A stretch of 43,645 nt of DNA from Lingula anatina (GCF_001039355.2 NW_019774269.1:197239-240883), one strand, 5' to 3'. Positions 20,254 through 31,119 are shown, numbered from the stretch's first letter. The notes: a model not told the origin generated them from the sequence alone. Numbers and translations are program-made.

Positions 20254-20317
20254 ATGACGTTCCCAGAGCGCATGCGCAATCTCGGTTGATCGATAATGCT
20301 GGATGAGTGAATAGAAT
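20254..20317 (-). repeat. DIRS left (5') inverted terminal repeat
   Basis: Starts ATTCTATTCACTCATCCAGC on the minus strand and ends near GGGAACGTCAT. It pairs with 15313-15377. It contains TGCGCATGCGCT, one base from the NRF1 consensus, about 200 bp before the first gag ATG, so it may act as promoter. The arms differ in their middle (GCATTATCGATCAACC here). Confidence 0.9.
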
Positions 20318-20999
20318 ACATATATTTTCTTCACCACATGTATGGAATAGAGGCACAAGAACCTGAGTCAATGAATTGCCGATAAAAATGGCGATTTTTA
20401 GACACACCTTCACGACAAAATCTCACAGAATTTTTGTAAATAATATAATGACAGCAAACATTATACATCAGTTGAAAGACAACAATATTCCGAACAAAAC
20501 CTCATCTATAAAACTTGGTGCTTTGATATAATTTTAATTTATTCACTGACTAAACATGTATCTTCACCCTAAAAAAAGTCGAAGATTCAAAATCTGAAAT
20601 TCAACCGCGGCTCAATTTATTAATCTTGAGTAACAACTGAAGTGCCTTATATAACCAAAAAGCTCATTAACTTGGCTTTCTCACAGCACTAATAGTTCTT
20701 CCACTTTCTTTAAAAAATACAAGTTTTCGTTTTAATTTAAAAATTCGGACACCCTACCAAACTGCCATGTTGCCATTGCGCGATCGACAGACTAAATCGT
20801 TAACTTTAGGCAACTAACCTGAAATATCCGAAAGGCTAGCCTTTCTCGCTGATAATAATACATCCATGTTTTAATAATTTTACTTGCTGTCAAAAATATC
20901 CGACAATAAACACGAGCATAAAATTCCCGCAGACAACACTTTCTCCCCGACTTTTCACCAAGTGCGCATGCGTACAACTTTTCGTATCGACTTACAACA
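20318..20999. other. Interior of Harbinger-like element, right side
   Basis: AT-rich and non-coding. It contains AGTGCGCATGCGTAC near 20959, another NRF1-like alternating purine-pyrimidine word. No gene seen. Confidence 0.5.
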
Positions 21000-21144
21000 G
21001 GTCGGAGGCAGTTGTAAATTTACGTGCATATTTACAAGAGTTTGTAACTTACAAACCTTCGAGAATACCAACTTAGAAGAACGATCAGACTTACGTGAAA
21101 AGTTACAAGAATTTGTAAGTTACAACCTTTCGAGAAAACTGCCC
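21000..21144 (-). repeat. Right TIR, two tandem ~70-bp subunits
   Basis: Read on the minus strand, subunit 1 (21144 to about 21070) is GGGCAGTTTTCTCGAAAGGT... and subunit 2 starts GGTATTCTCGAAGGTTTG. Both are followed by TTACAAACTCTTGTAA-like words. Imperfect match to the left TIR, roughly 75-80 percent by eye. Confidence 0.8.
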
Positions 21145-21147
21145 CTG
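21145..21147. other. Target-site duplication CTG (right)
   Basis: Second copy of CTG; the next codon GAC (Asp) continues the L1 frame. Confidence 0.85.
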
Positions 21148-22047
21148 GACTTCTTCAATTTTGGTGACGCAATTAAAAAATGGTTTAGGATATTAAATTT
21201 CGGCTGCAGCGCCTCCATTAGTCAGTGCGGTCATTTATCCGAATACTTCAGAATCTCAAGAGGATGCCGACAGGGTGACCCCCTCTCCCCGTACATTTTT
21301 ATTTTATGTGCTGAAATACTTTCGTTACTGATCAAGAATAATAGTGATATTACTGGTATAAAGATAGAGAATACAGAATTTAGAATATCACAATATGCTG
21401 ACGACACTTCCCTCATTCTCAACGGCAGTAGACTCTTATTTCTTGCAGCATTTAATACACTTGATTTCTTTTCAAAAATATCAGGTTTGGCAATAAATAA
21501 GAGTAGATCTAAGACTAAACTAATTTGGATTGGTGTAAAAGAGTTTAGCAAGGAGGTATTTCACCATGTACGATGGAAGATGAATTGGGTTTATGACAGT
21601 TTTAATTTGTTAGGTATTGAATTTACATTGAATTTGCAGGATATGATAAAAATTAATTTTGAACAATACATCGTAAAAATTAAAAGAATGTTGCAACAAT
21701 GGGAAAGGAGACCTTTGACGCCCATTGGCAAAATCACTGTACTGAAAACCCTTGTTGTACCCATGTTAAACCACCTATTCATTTCCCCTCCCAATCCAGA
21801 TGAAACATACATGAAAATATTAAACACAATGTTCTTTCAATTTATATGGGTCAAAAAGACGGAAAAAGTTAAAAGGAGTGTAATAACTGGTAATTATGAA
21901 CAAGGTGGTCTTAAGATGTTAAATTTATTTGACTTTATTGCTTCTCTTAAATGTACTTGGATTAGAAGAATTTATCAGACAGACAACATATATGCTGCAC
22001 TTCTCCAAGCTATTTTTGATCGGGATGTATTAAGAGCGCGTCCATGA
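21148..22047 (+). pseudogene. L1-like LINE ORF2, 3' part of RT (after insertion)
   Basis: Resumes the RT begun at 11581: DFFNFGDAIKKW, ISRGCRQGDPLSPYIF, then the catalytic YADDTSLIL, followed by LGIEF, PLTPIGKITVLKTLVVP and IWVKKTEKVKRSVI. The frame is open for 299 codons to the TGA at 22045. With the inserted element and one CTG removed, NVL joins DFF without a shift. An ATG-initiated frame beginning at 20884 is chimeric: its first 88 codons are transposon TIR, not LINE. The usual C-terminal cysteine region of ORF2 is not visible downstream, so the LINE is 3'-truncated too. Confidence 0.9.
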
Positions 22048-23109
22048 GAAAGCCAGACAGATCGGTCAGAAGGTGGCAAGGTGGGGGTCGGCAGATTTTA
22101 ATAATTTTTGGTGTGGTAACCATCAACATGAAAGATATTGTGAGCCACTGGCTTTCTTATTTTGGATCATTAGTTTTAGAGATATGGGGGCAGATCTTTT
22201 ATTGGCAATTTTGCCAAAATATAGCATTTTTTAGCTCTTGAAAAGTTATAATTTTAAATATTCTTTTAAAAAATCATGTACATCATAAGGAATTATTTAG
22301 GTAAGCCACATGATAGGTTAAGGAAAGACCTTTAATACCCAGTACAGATTTTTCGAAAGGGCACTGACATGGCCACACAAGGTTGATTATAATAAAGGAT
22401 TGTTTTCCGTATGCTTGACCCCCCCCCCCTTCTTTAAATGCACACAACTTCTTTTTTGCAGGTTGTATCCACATGATTTTGGTATGTGCTGATAGAAAAG
22501 GGTTGAAAAATAAATTTTGTGAAATAAAATCTGTGTTAAACCTTGTAAAATTAGAACTGTAACAATTTTAAAAAGGGCCTAAAAATGAATATTTTCATAA
22601 TACTTAAATGCTAAACTGTTTCTTCAACTAAATTAATAAGTCAAAATCATGTATAGGTTTGTGAAAAGCCCTTAAAATGATCATGTTTGCCCTGCAGACA
22701 AACTTATGAAGCAAAAATACATTTTTTAAAAATTTGTTTATGTTGTAGAAACTAAATGTAAAATAACAATGCTAACTCTGTGACCTATTTTCAACATGGC
22801 GGGTACTAGGATTATCACCGGAGCAACTGTGGAGCAAAGCACATCGTCTTTACAGTGTTAAAACATAATACTTTATTAACTTTATGAAGAACACGCACTA
22901 GAGATGCTTAGGATTAGTGTGCACCAGAATATAACAAGAAATGACCATAGCAGCTGTGCAGCCACTGCCAGCTGGTCGTCCTTAGAATGTGCATTTTTTT
23001 GTTGAACCGACTTCAGACTGTTGTCAGGCTTGGGTTCCTCAATATATCCAGCTCATGGATTTAGCTCTGGATGTTTGTTGTAAGGTAAGTGATCATATAT
23101 ATATATATA
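22048..23109. other. Gene-free AT-rich stretch
   Basis: After the LINE stop, frames are short and low-complexity. A C-tract at about 22420-22429 and a TA run at 23096-23109 are the only simple repeats. Nothing further recognised. Confidence 0.5.
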
Positions 23110-25074
23110 CAGGGCTCAACACAAACGGTTGTCCGCTTGCCCGGGGCAACTAAAATCTGCCTTTGGACAAGTAAATTTTGCGTCCAGTTGCCCGGCGGGC
23201 AAATGAATTTTTTTCCTTTTGTCAGTACAATGTTAGATCTGATGTTAAAAGATTGAAGCATTACACATGCTTTTCCCTTTTTGCACAATAACATCACAAA
23301 CTGTAACATACGTCAATGCAAGATTTCTGTATTCTAATGCATGCACAGCTTTCTAAAAATAACTGGCAGTCACTATCTCCGTCGGCAGTGCCTCGTTTTC
23401 AGAGTGCCGTCATATTCTATAATTTGGAAGTATTGAGTCAAACTAAAACGAGGCAAGTTGTTCTTGGAAAAATTTAGCCACGTGATTTAAGTTAAGAAGG
23501 CACTCTCTCTCACATTTATTTGGCACTATTTGTATCGGTTGGGAAATATTTAGCAGCATATAATTTCCAAGCTTTAACCACGAAAGAAGTGGAAAATAAG
23601 CAGTCACACTGTTGCTAAGTGAGAGTTTGCAGGGACCAGCTTGCGGTGGTTTTGACCAGTTAGCAGATAGCTGAACTGCTTCTGTAACTCGTAGAGATTT
23701 CCCGGACTTGAAATGCTTATAGTTTATATATTTAGCAACAATTTCAGGGAGAAACAGGAGGAAGAGTAAGCTTCCTTAAAGTATGGACATTTTAATTGAT
23801 GAAGTTGGAAAAATGTGGTAACTTTTTGCACCCACCTAATAAAAGCAGTGTACTACACAAATACTTGTCTGAGGGAGCCAGTGAGCACTTGTCAGTATCC
23901 AGACAGTGTGGCACCGATCATGGTCTGTCACAAGCATTTCAGAGCGCTTTGTTGACCTAGTTTTTTTTGACACTTTTGAATGGGAAGTCTGTCTAGGAGT
24001 ATGTTTTGATCTCCTCTACATTTTAAATCATTGGCTTTACTGTTTATTCACTGAAAAAGGTATCTGAGCTATGTTGATACCACAGTTTTCTTAGTTAAAA
24101 TGCCACCAATCCAATACTTGGCTTCAAAAATTTCAATTGTAATCAGCCATGGAGGAGGAGGAGAAGGGGGATCCTCATTCTAGTATCTGTAGGTGCTAAG
24201 TATGCAATTCTTTATTAATGAATTTTTTATCATGCTTAGCTTAACTTCGTTTACTCCTCAAGACATATGACACAAGACAATTATGTGACTGTGCCACATA
24301 AAATGTTGAAAAATCTTTTCAAAATAGCCTAAAATGCACCAAATTGCACCTTGATTGAGTGCAGAAAAGTGCTATGAAGTAACCAGTTGCATTTTAGATT
24401 TTACTATCAAATTATCATTTGTGTAATTTGGTGTTGTCAAGGCAATCCTACTATATATTGAAGTGAATTATATTTAGATTAATTTTTGAAGTTTGAAAGT
24501 ACTGTTTCTCTTCTATTGATTTTATCAACTGTTCTGCAGAAATAAAGAAATGTTTTTTTTTTATAAAAAGAAAAAAAAAAAGAAGTTTGGGATAGTGACT
24601 GACCTATCTATACTTGATGAGTAAATGTAAAAGAGTTGGTTCTTGTAAGAGCATATTTTATAAGTAACAATGTTATGTCTATCAGTCACCATCCTGAGGT
24701 GTGTGGGCATTGCAACATTTATGCACTTGTATTCTTATAGATATCCTAATTTTATGCTACATCATAGTGGAGGTGTACCTTTTTTCTTTCGTTTAGAATC
24801 TGTGACAAATTTGAAATTTTAGTGATGTGTATGACAAAATGTGACATTCCATCAATCAACTTGCTCATGGAGAAAATAACTCAAAAATGACAAAATTAAC
24901 ACAACTGATTTTTTTAAAATCAATAAAAATTAATGCTTCAAATGAAAAAAAACTGCATATCGAGTGGTTTAAAATTTTTCACTAATAATGGGCAAGTTGA
25001 GGCAGAGGAAGGGCAAGTAAAAATATCTGGCAGGTTGCCCTGGGGCAACCTGGTTAAAAAATTTATGTTGAGCC

Positions 25075-25077
<3 letters not shown>
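23110..25077. mobile_element. Non-autonomous hAT-like TIR element
   Basis: Both ends read inward as CAGGGCTCAACA (23110 onward and the complement ending at 25077), and ~50-60 bp of looser inverted similarity follow. CAGGG... ends are characteristic of hAT elements. Each end contains stacked GTTGCCC / GGGCAAC palindromes. The element sits in a TA microsatellite, so the expected 8-bp duplication cannot be read: the flanks are TATATATA and ATATATAT, out of phase by one. No transposase frame is present in its 1968 bp. Confidence 0.65.

Positions 25078-25119
<42 letters not shown>
25078..25119. repeat. (TA)n microsatellite
   Basis: About 20 TA units directly beside the hAT-like element's right end; a shorter TA run borders its left end. 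Confidence 0.95.
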
Positions 25120-25121
<2 letters not shown>

Positions 25122-25219
25122 AGACAAAGTCGGTTCTGCCACTATTTCAGGTACTGTCTTCTATGTAGTAATAACCTACCCTGTTGTTGGCCAGTGGTGG
25201 CATACCCTTAGCAAAATTT

Positions 25220-25530
25220 TAAAGCTTCCCGCACACTGTTTCTGCGGATGCGCAGCAGATTCACAGTAAGGGTTTCTGCGGATGTGCAGCACGCCTCATT
25301 TGCATGGTAAAATACGCACCTCCCGCACATTCCTTGCACATCTCCTGCACACTTCCTGCATACCCCTACACCCCAACCAGCACACTTCTTGCATAGCTCT
25401 TGCATACCTTCTGCGTACTTCTTGCATACCTCCTGCGTACGTCTTGCACACCTCCTGCGTACTTTTTGCACACCTCTTGAGCACTTCTTGCACACCTCCT
25501 GCGCTTTTTTTGCATACTTTCTTGCACACT
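25220..25530. repeat. Minisatellite, 11/22-bp units
   Basis: Units such as ACTTCTTGCACACCTCCTGCGT (shown at its full 22-base period) alternate two related 11-mers, one ending in GCAC/GCAT and one in GCGT. About ten 22-bp units occur between 25311 and 25530. A different pair of ~42-bp repeats (TTCTGCGGATGYGCAGCA) precedes them at 25238 and 25269. The pattern leaves all frames open, explaining overlapping Cys/Lys-rich pseudo-ORFs on both strands. Confidence 0.9.
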
Positions 25531-27180
25531 AATTTAAATATTTTATGGCACAATTTAAATTTATTCACTCGTTTTCAATCAGTTTATATTAATTCTACAA
25601 AGACAGGTTCTGAGTTACATTTAAAGACGTGCCAACAGAAATATTGTTAAATCTGTTTATCAACAAAGAACAAGAAATTACAGTCATATATTGTGCTTAG
25701 CCCTGGAGTATCAAGAAAACTACCAGGTACATGTACNAGTGCAGAGGATATAACGTTGGATAAGGTTTTCAAAAAACAGGTAAGTGCTTTTAAATGCATA
25801 ACTACATGAAATATGAAGATAAATTGCAACTTTTATGCCGTAGGGTCCCACTGTGTAAGTGTCCAGCTACACACTGATCTCGCGAGGTGGTGTGTGGAGA
25901 ATAAATATTGCACGAAAAATATTTCCCACTCATAACAAGTTCTTATAAATATAGTATCAGATGAAGAAAGTTTGGTCTTTATACAGTACAGTTGCAATTG
26001 TGAAGTAATTAGTGGCAATAGCAAAGAATAAAACTTAGGTGCACTTTCAGTAGCCGAATAACAAGCAGATGCTTAAGCAGCAATCTTGTTTATGTTTCGA
26101 AAAAAAATTACTCCAAAAGACATTTTCCTCCTACTTTTTGATACTTGTGTCACATGACAGTCATAATATTTAACTAACTGTTATGTGTGCAATACACTTT
26201 CTTGAGCAGTATTGTTGATTTTTTCAATTTTATATGTGGTCTAGCTTGAATACGACAAGGGACAATTTTCACAAGTCCAGATCAAAAAGTGTTACGCTTG
26301 TTACGGCCAAAAGCCTAAACGTATTTTGTTCTTTTCAAATGCGTGATTATAAAATATTTTGGTGTGTTTAGATTCTTGAACATCTTGGTCGTGGCTTGGT
26401 ATAAATTGCATTGGTACTGCTCCAATATTTCTTGAAAGAAATAACCTGATTTGTTCAGAATACCAATTTTTTACTTTAGTGTTATGGGTAAAAGTACCAT
26501 TTTTGCCTTTACCTTTTCGTGTTTAAAACTAAAAAGACTTATCATGACAGTTGGTCATCATTTTACTTCTCGGCATGGTGGGTGGCTTTGGAGTGGTAAC
26601 TTTGTTGTTAAAGTAAGGTGCTCAGTTATTTTGACTGGAAAAGTTTTGCCTCCACCCAGCATTTTCCATCATGGCGGTCTAACAGGAAGTTTGACTTCAC
26701 AGTGTCTTTGGTATAGTTATTTTAAACTTATTTAGTCTTCTTTTTACATATATATGTTTTAATTCATATTTAACCTTTGAAAAAAGAACACACATGAATC
26801 CTGGTGCTTCTTAATTTAAAGTCTTAAGGTTTTAAGTTCACCTAGGCTCCACCAATTACTTTACCTGTTATCTCACTGCACATCTCCCTTTGAGTCAAGG
26901 TGTGTAAGACACACCTTATTGTGTAAGACACCTCTATAATTAAGGGGTACTTGCTTCTCCACTTTAATTATACTTCACTACTTTGGCAAGCTTGGATGTT
27001 TCAGTTCATTTTAAGAAAGAAGCTTTGCCTTGGTGGTTACAAAAGAATAGAAATCTATTAAGGTTTATTCATTACTTGAAAGTAAATATTTCATCTTGCA
27101 GTGTTGAAACAGAAATTCTCTCAAAACTGATAATGAATTTGACATGCATATCTTAACAATACTCAAGTTTTTTTCTTCTA
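25531..27180. other. No gene recognised; one assembly N at 25737
   Basis: A 28-bp phrase, ATCAAGAAAACTACCAGGTA plus eight more bases, ends at the N (25709-25736) and is repeated at about 35396-35423. The rest is AT-rich without supported features. A 94-codon frame at 26451-26735 has no domain-like content. Confidence 0.5.
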
Positions 27181-27186
27181 TTATAG

Positions 27187-27280
27187 ATATGGGAGAAGGC
27201 TGCATTGAATATATGAGTTATGGTCAGGCTGGAAAAAATTTAAAAAATGTCAATGAAAAAAGGAGGTCAGTGTGTCTGGG
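27187..27280 (+). other. Exon-like segment with consensus splice borders
   Basis: Preceded by TTTTTTCTTCTATTATAG and followed by GTAAGTTAC. Only one frame is open across it, giving MGEGCIEYMSYGQAG and then a Lys/Asn-rich run to KRRSVCLG. It could be an internal exon, but its phase does not fit the next exon-like segment at 27690, so a joint gene model fails unless another exon intervenes. Family unknown. Confidence 0.3.
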
Positions 27281-27689
27281 GTAAGTTACTTTTGTCATAA
27301 TGCCTACGATGCATTAAACATTCACCAACAACAGTACCCTTTTTAATTTTTTTTTCAAAATACAACCACCTTGGGCATTTCCTTTTAGCAACCAGCCTCT
27401 CTGAAATTCCCTTTTTGTCCTGTCAGAAGAGTAGGAACCAAGGCGGATTTAAATAATTTATTGTAATAAGTACAATTTCTTTCAATTTCTTGGGGTTATT
27501 AGCTTGTGATCATGAAGTTTGATGTTCTATATAAATTTAGTTGTAAATTGTTCATTTATGTGGTGAACATTATTTCAGTCAAGTCATAACAAGACACATT
27601 AAACTTCACTGCATAATTCCATAATGTCTACATGGATATTTGTAGTTCATAATGCTATTATTATGTTGTTTTTTTTTTCAAACCTACAG

Positions 27690-27815
27690 GTTCCTCTCTT
27701 TTCTGAGTGGCAGGGCATTGGCAAGGCAGAAGAAAAGGCCCTGAAGAAATTCTCACTTGAGTTGTCCTTTTTGGAGAAGAAACTGGATAAGACTGGCCAA
27801 CAGAGATTGCATTAA
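27690..27815 (+). other. Possible terminal exon, 41 codons then stop
   Basis: A strong pyrimidine tract and acceptor (TTTTTTTTTCAAACCTACAG) precede VPLFSEWQGIGKAEEKAL, then KKFSLELSFLEKKLDKTG and a TAA. The stretch is GC-richer than the flanks, with helical, charged composition suggestive of a coiled segment. No family recognised. Upstream exons are not identified. Confidence 0.35.
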
Positions 27816-28053
27816 ATTAATAGTGCTCCTTCATGACATTTTAAAATATTTTGTCACCTAACTGACTCTATACATTTCAAAAGTGGACATAAATTTTATG
27901 TTACTGTCACGTGGAAAAAAATTCAAAACCTATGTATAATTTGTTGAGTGCCATAGTATAACAGTCTACCTGATTGCCAGTAAAATTTGGACTGTTTCAG
28001 TGAAATTTCTTTAAAGCAGTCACTTACTGGCCCAGTTAATTTTTTCAGCTGTA

Positions 28054-30202
28054 ACATGTACTCCAGTTCATTTTATAAATGTTCTTACTAAGTGTTGTCT
28101 TTATCTATAATAACCTTTTGAAAATCCCATGTTTTTGATCCTATTTGTAAGAATTAGCCACTTTATCTTCTAGGATTTTTTTTTTTTCATTCGGCCCATT
28201 AGATTCTCAGACCTTGCTGGCCTGTGAGTGGAATAGTATCTGGTACAGATTGGTATCAGCAAGTTTGATAAAAAAGAATATAATTATTTATATTTGCATG
28301 TTTGAAAAAAATGCCACATAGACAACATTAAACTGGAAAACTGTAGTAACTTAATCTTTCGTATGACTTCATTAATTACTGCTTATGTGTAAATTTTTTT
28401 GTTCTTCTATTTATATAATAAAATGTTTTACTCACAGATGCTACTATCATGATGCTTGAGTAAAGAGTTGACTTAAAATTTTTAAAGTTAATATAGTAAA
28501 TAATAGTTTGAAATTCAAAATTCTCATCTTTATTTGTTTAGAGCTCAGTTAATACTAAAATTTCTGATATATTTTGTATACAAATATATTTATGAATGAA
28601 TAAAAATTATTCTTAATGTTTAGCACTGTGTACTTGTTTACCGACAAATATGAACAGTGTTAGTATGTGTCAAAATAATCCTGAAAAAAAGGGAGATTTC
28701 CAAGATAAAGAAATTTATAACGAGTATTCAGTAAACTGACATGCCGTGGCATTGCCTCAACCTTTGATTAAAATTTCACTTTAATGCATTATGATATTAA
28801 AATTATACCGAGTGAGAGAAAAAATACTTAAAGAAATTAAAAACCAGCCACAAAGCTTAGGCACTGTCACAATGTATATGTATATGTTTATGGGACCCAA
28901 TGGCAGGAGGGTCCAAACGTTTATGTATTAATATTATGTCCTTTGGCAGTGAGGACAGACGTTCACTTGAATGTCATTTTCACAAACAACAGTTGGGACG
29001 TTTTCTTTCACTGGGTTGTGCCATAAAAAAGCCATCTATCACCGACTCAAAAAAGCTCATGGCGACCATCCTCAGTCACCACCTTATAACTGCTTTCTAT
29101 GATATCGTTCCCTTCCAGCACATCGTCCAAATAATTACCTGTGAAAAAAATCGTCAGCATACATGGTCGCCATGAGTTTTTTTGAGTCGGTGATAGATGG
29201 CTTTTCTTTTGCACAACACAGTGAAAAATCACCAAGGATAAGTCAAAAGAAAACGTCCCAACTGTGGTTTGTGAAAATGACATTCAAGTGAACGTCTGTC
29301 CTCACTGCCAAAGAACATAATACTAATACGTAAACGTTTGGACCCTCCTGCCCTTGGGTCCCATAAACATATACATTGAGACAGTGCCTAAGCTTTGTGA
29401 CTGCATGGTTTTAAATTTCTTTAAGTATTTTTTTCTCTCACTCGGTATAATTTTAATATCCTAATGCATTGAAGTGAAATTTTAATCAAAGGTTGAAGCA
29501 ATGCCACGACATGTCAATTTACTAAATACTCGTTATAAATTTCTTTATCTTGGAAATCTCCCTTTTTTTTAGGATTATTTTGACACATACTAACACTTCA
29601 TATTTGTCGGTAAACAAGTACACAGTGCTAAACATTAAGAATATTCATTCATAAATATATTTATGTACAAAATATATCAGAAATTTTAGTATTAACTGAG
29701 CTTTTTAAAGTGAAACAAATAAAGATGAGAATTTTTTATTTCAAAGTATTATTTACTATATTCACTTAAAATATCTTTTAAGTCAACTCTATACTCAAGC
29801 ATCATGATAGTAGCATCTGTGAGTAAAACCATTTTATTATATCAATAGAAGAACAAAAACAAAATTTTACACATAAGCAGTAATTAATGAAGTCATAAGA
29901 ATGATTAAGTTGCTATAGTTTTCCAGTTTTATGCAGTCTATGTTGGCATTTTTTTCAACCGAGCAAATAGAAATAATTATATTCTTTTTTATCTGACTTG
30001 CTGATACCAGTCTGTGCCAGATACTATTCCACTCACAGGCCAGCAAGGTCTGAGAATCTAATGGGCTGGGTGAAAAAAAAACCTAGAAGTTAAAGTGGCT
30101 AATTCTTACAAATAGGATAAAAAACATGGGATTTTCAAAAGGTAATTATAAGTAAAGACAACACTTAGTAAGAACATTTATAAAATGAACTGGAGTACAT
30201 GT
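28054..30202. repeat. Large imperfect inverted repeat, ~1-kb arms, 93-nt spacer
   Basis: 28054-29069 is mirrored by 29163-30202 as the reverse complement with scattered substitutions and small indels. For example, the right arm has ~24 extra bases near 29226-29250. The spacer is 29070-29162. The right arm ends exactly at the N at 30203, while the left arm ends in unique sequence. No ORF of substance lies in the arms. This is either a foldback-type element / inverted duplication, or a mis-joined second haplotype. Confidence 0.88.
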
Positions 30203-30203
30203 N

Positions 30204-30625
30204 AGTTCTTCGTTTACCTCTTTGATAAAGAAATAATACATTTGATACAGATTACTAAGGCTTATAACTGCTTACCCTGATGTTATTCAAGGGTGTTTTA
30301 GAAAGAGTGCTGGTTACACCAATAGGTGGCTCGGTCTGAAAACTAGATAATAGAAAATGCTGTAGTATAGCATAGTGAATAGAGTTGGACACGTAAAAGA
30401 CAAGATAGAATAGCAGATACTAAACTGAACTAGAATTTACTAGACTATCCCCAAGACAGACAAACAGCAACTCCAGCACTGTTTGAAAATCCGGCGCCAA
30501 TGCCTTTTATAACGAGACGTCACATGACAAAGACGCGGGAAGACAGAACAAAGGAACATAGACAAAACACCAATTAGGGGGCGTCAGAATCACAGCAAGT
30601 CACAAGACAAGACAACTCGAGACGA

Positions 30626-30661
<36 letters not shown>

Positions 30662-30735
30662 ATAATTATTCATCATATTACATTTGAAATGCGATGCCCG
30701 TACGGTGAACGTATACTGTCCGAAATACCCTTTTC
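30204..30735. other. No gene; (TA)n at 30630-30659
   Basis: A somewhat GC-richer segment at 30490-30545 (GGCGCCAATGCCTTTTATAA) has promoter- or LTR-like words but no partner repeat. A 30-bp TA microsatellite follows. Confidence 0.4.
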
Positions 30736-31084
30736 GTAAAGCCCAGGTCCCAACTGGGTTTTGGACGCACGGTTTTTAGGTTCCTTGCGTCCGGCCAGGA
30801 CGTAGCTAGATCGCACGTAGCGGCTGTTGATCATGTCGAAAAGTTTCTACGTGCTGTTTGCGTCCTCCAAAAGTCGCAAGATGGACGTACTCCTCACGCA
30901 CGAACTCCCACATTTTCCCCATTTTTTGCCGTAGAACACACGTAGCAGCTCGTACGTTCGGTTGGGACCTAGGCTTAAGGCGTCTGAGCGGAGGTAGACG
31001 GTGGCCGTGCGAAATCGCACGGAATCGTAATGATTTAAGACCATGGAATGTAGACATACTTGGCGTAGCCCGTCTTTACCATTT

Positions 31085-31117
<33 letters not shown>
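30736..31117. repeat. CpG-rich short element with inverted ends and poly-A
   Basis: AAGCCCAGGTCCCAACTGG (about 30739) is mirrored by CGGTTGGGACCTAGGCTTAA (30957-30977). Between and after lie dense CGTACG / ACGTAG words unlike the AT-rich surroundings. 32 consecutive A at 31086-31117 follow. Overlapping 65-95-codon frames here are shadows. A small MITE next to a retroposon tail is the simplest reading. Confidence 0.5.

Positions 31118-31119
<2 letters not shown>

Larger units (their letters stand above)
15265..20317 (-). mobile_element. DIRS1-type tyrosine-recombinase retrotransposon
   Basis: A 5053-bp element read on the minus strand. It has inverted terminal repeats, an internal complementary region near the 3' end, and overlapping gag, RT/RNase H/methylase-like and tyrosine recombinase ORFs. 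DIRS elements replicate through a circular DNA and integrate by recombinase, without an integrase and without target duplication. Both ends share one AAT: the genome reads GATGTAG-AAT at 15261-15267 and AAT-ACATAT at 20315-20320, as expected for recombination at a trinucleotide core. Lesions are a gag frameshift and one TAA in RNase H, so this copy is probably inactive, but everything else is intact. It sits inside the Harbinger-like element and is therefore the youngest layer. Confidence 0.93.
12284..21144. mobile_element. Large Harbinger-like TIR DNA transposon, non-autonomous
   Basis: The element starts GGGCCGTATTTTCAAAAC and ends as the complement of GGGCAGTTTTCTCGAAAG. It is flanked by CTG on both sides (12281-12283 and 21145-21147). 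Removing it plus one CTG restores the L1 reading frame, which proves the boundaries and a 3-bp duplication. GGG-starting TIRs with a 3-bp TWA/CWG target duplication are typical of PIF/Harbinger transposons. Net of the DIRS insertion it is about 3.8 kb, AT-rich. I see neither a DDE transposase nor a Myb-like protein, so it must have been mobilised in trans. Confidence 0.75.

Noticed and set aside
20884-22047. A 387-codon frame starting at an ATG at 20884
   Set aside because: Its first ~88 codons are the Harbinger-like TIR region; only the part from 21148 is LINE RT. It is a chance fusion created by the insertion.
25208-25568. Overlapping Cys/Lys/Arg-rich frames on both strands that look like metal-binding repeats
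   Set aside because: They are read-throughs of an 11/22-bp minisatellite, open in several frames on both strands because of the repeat.
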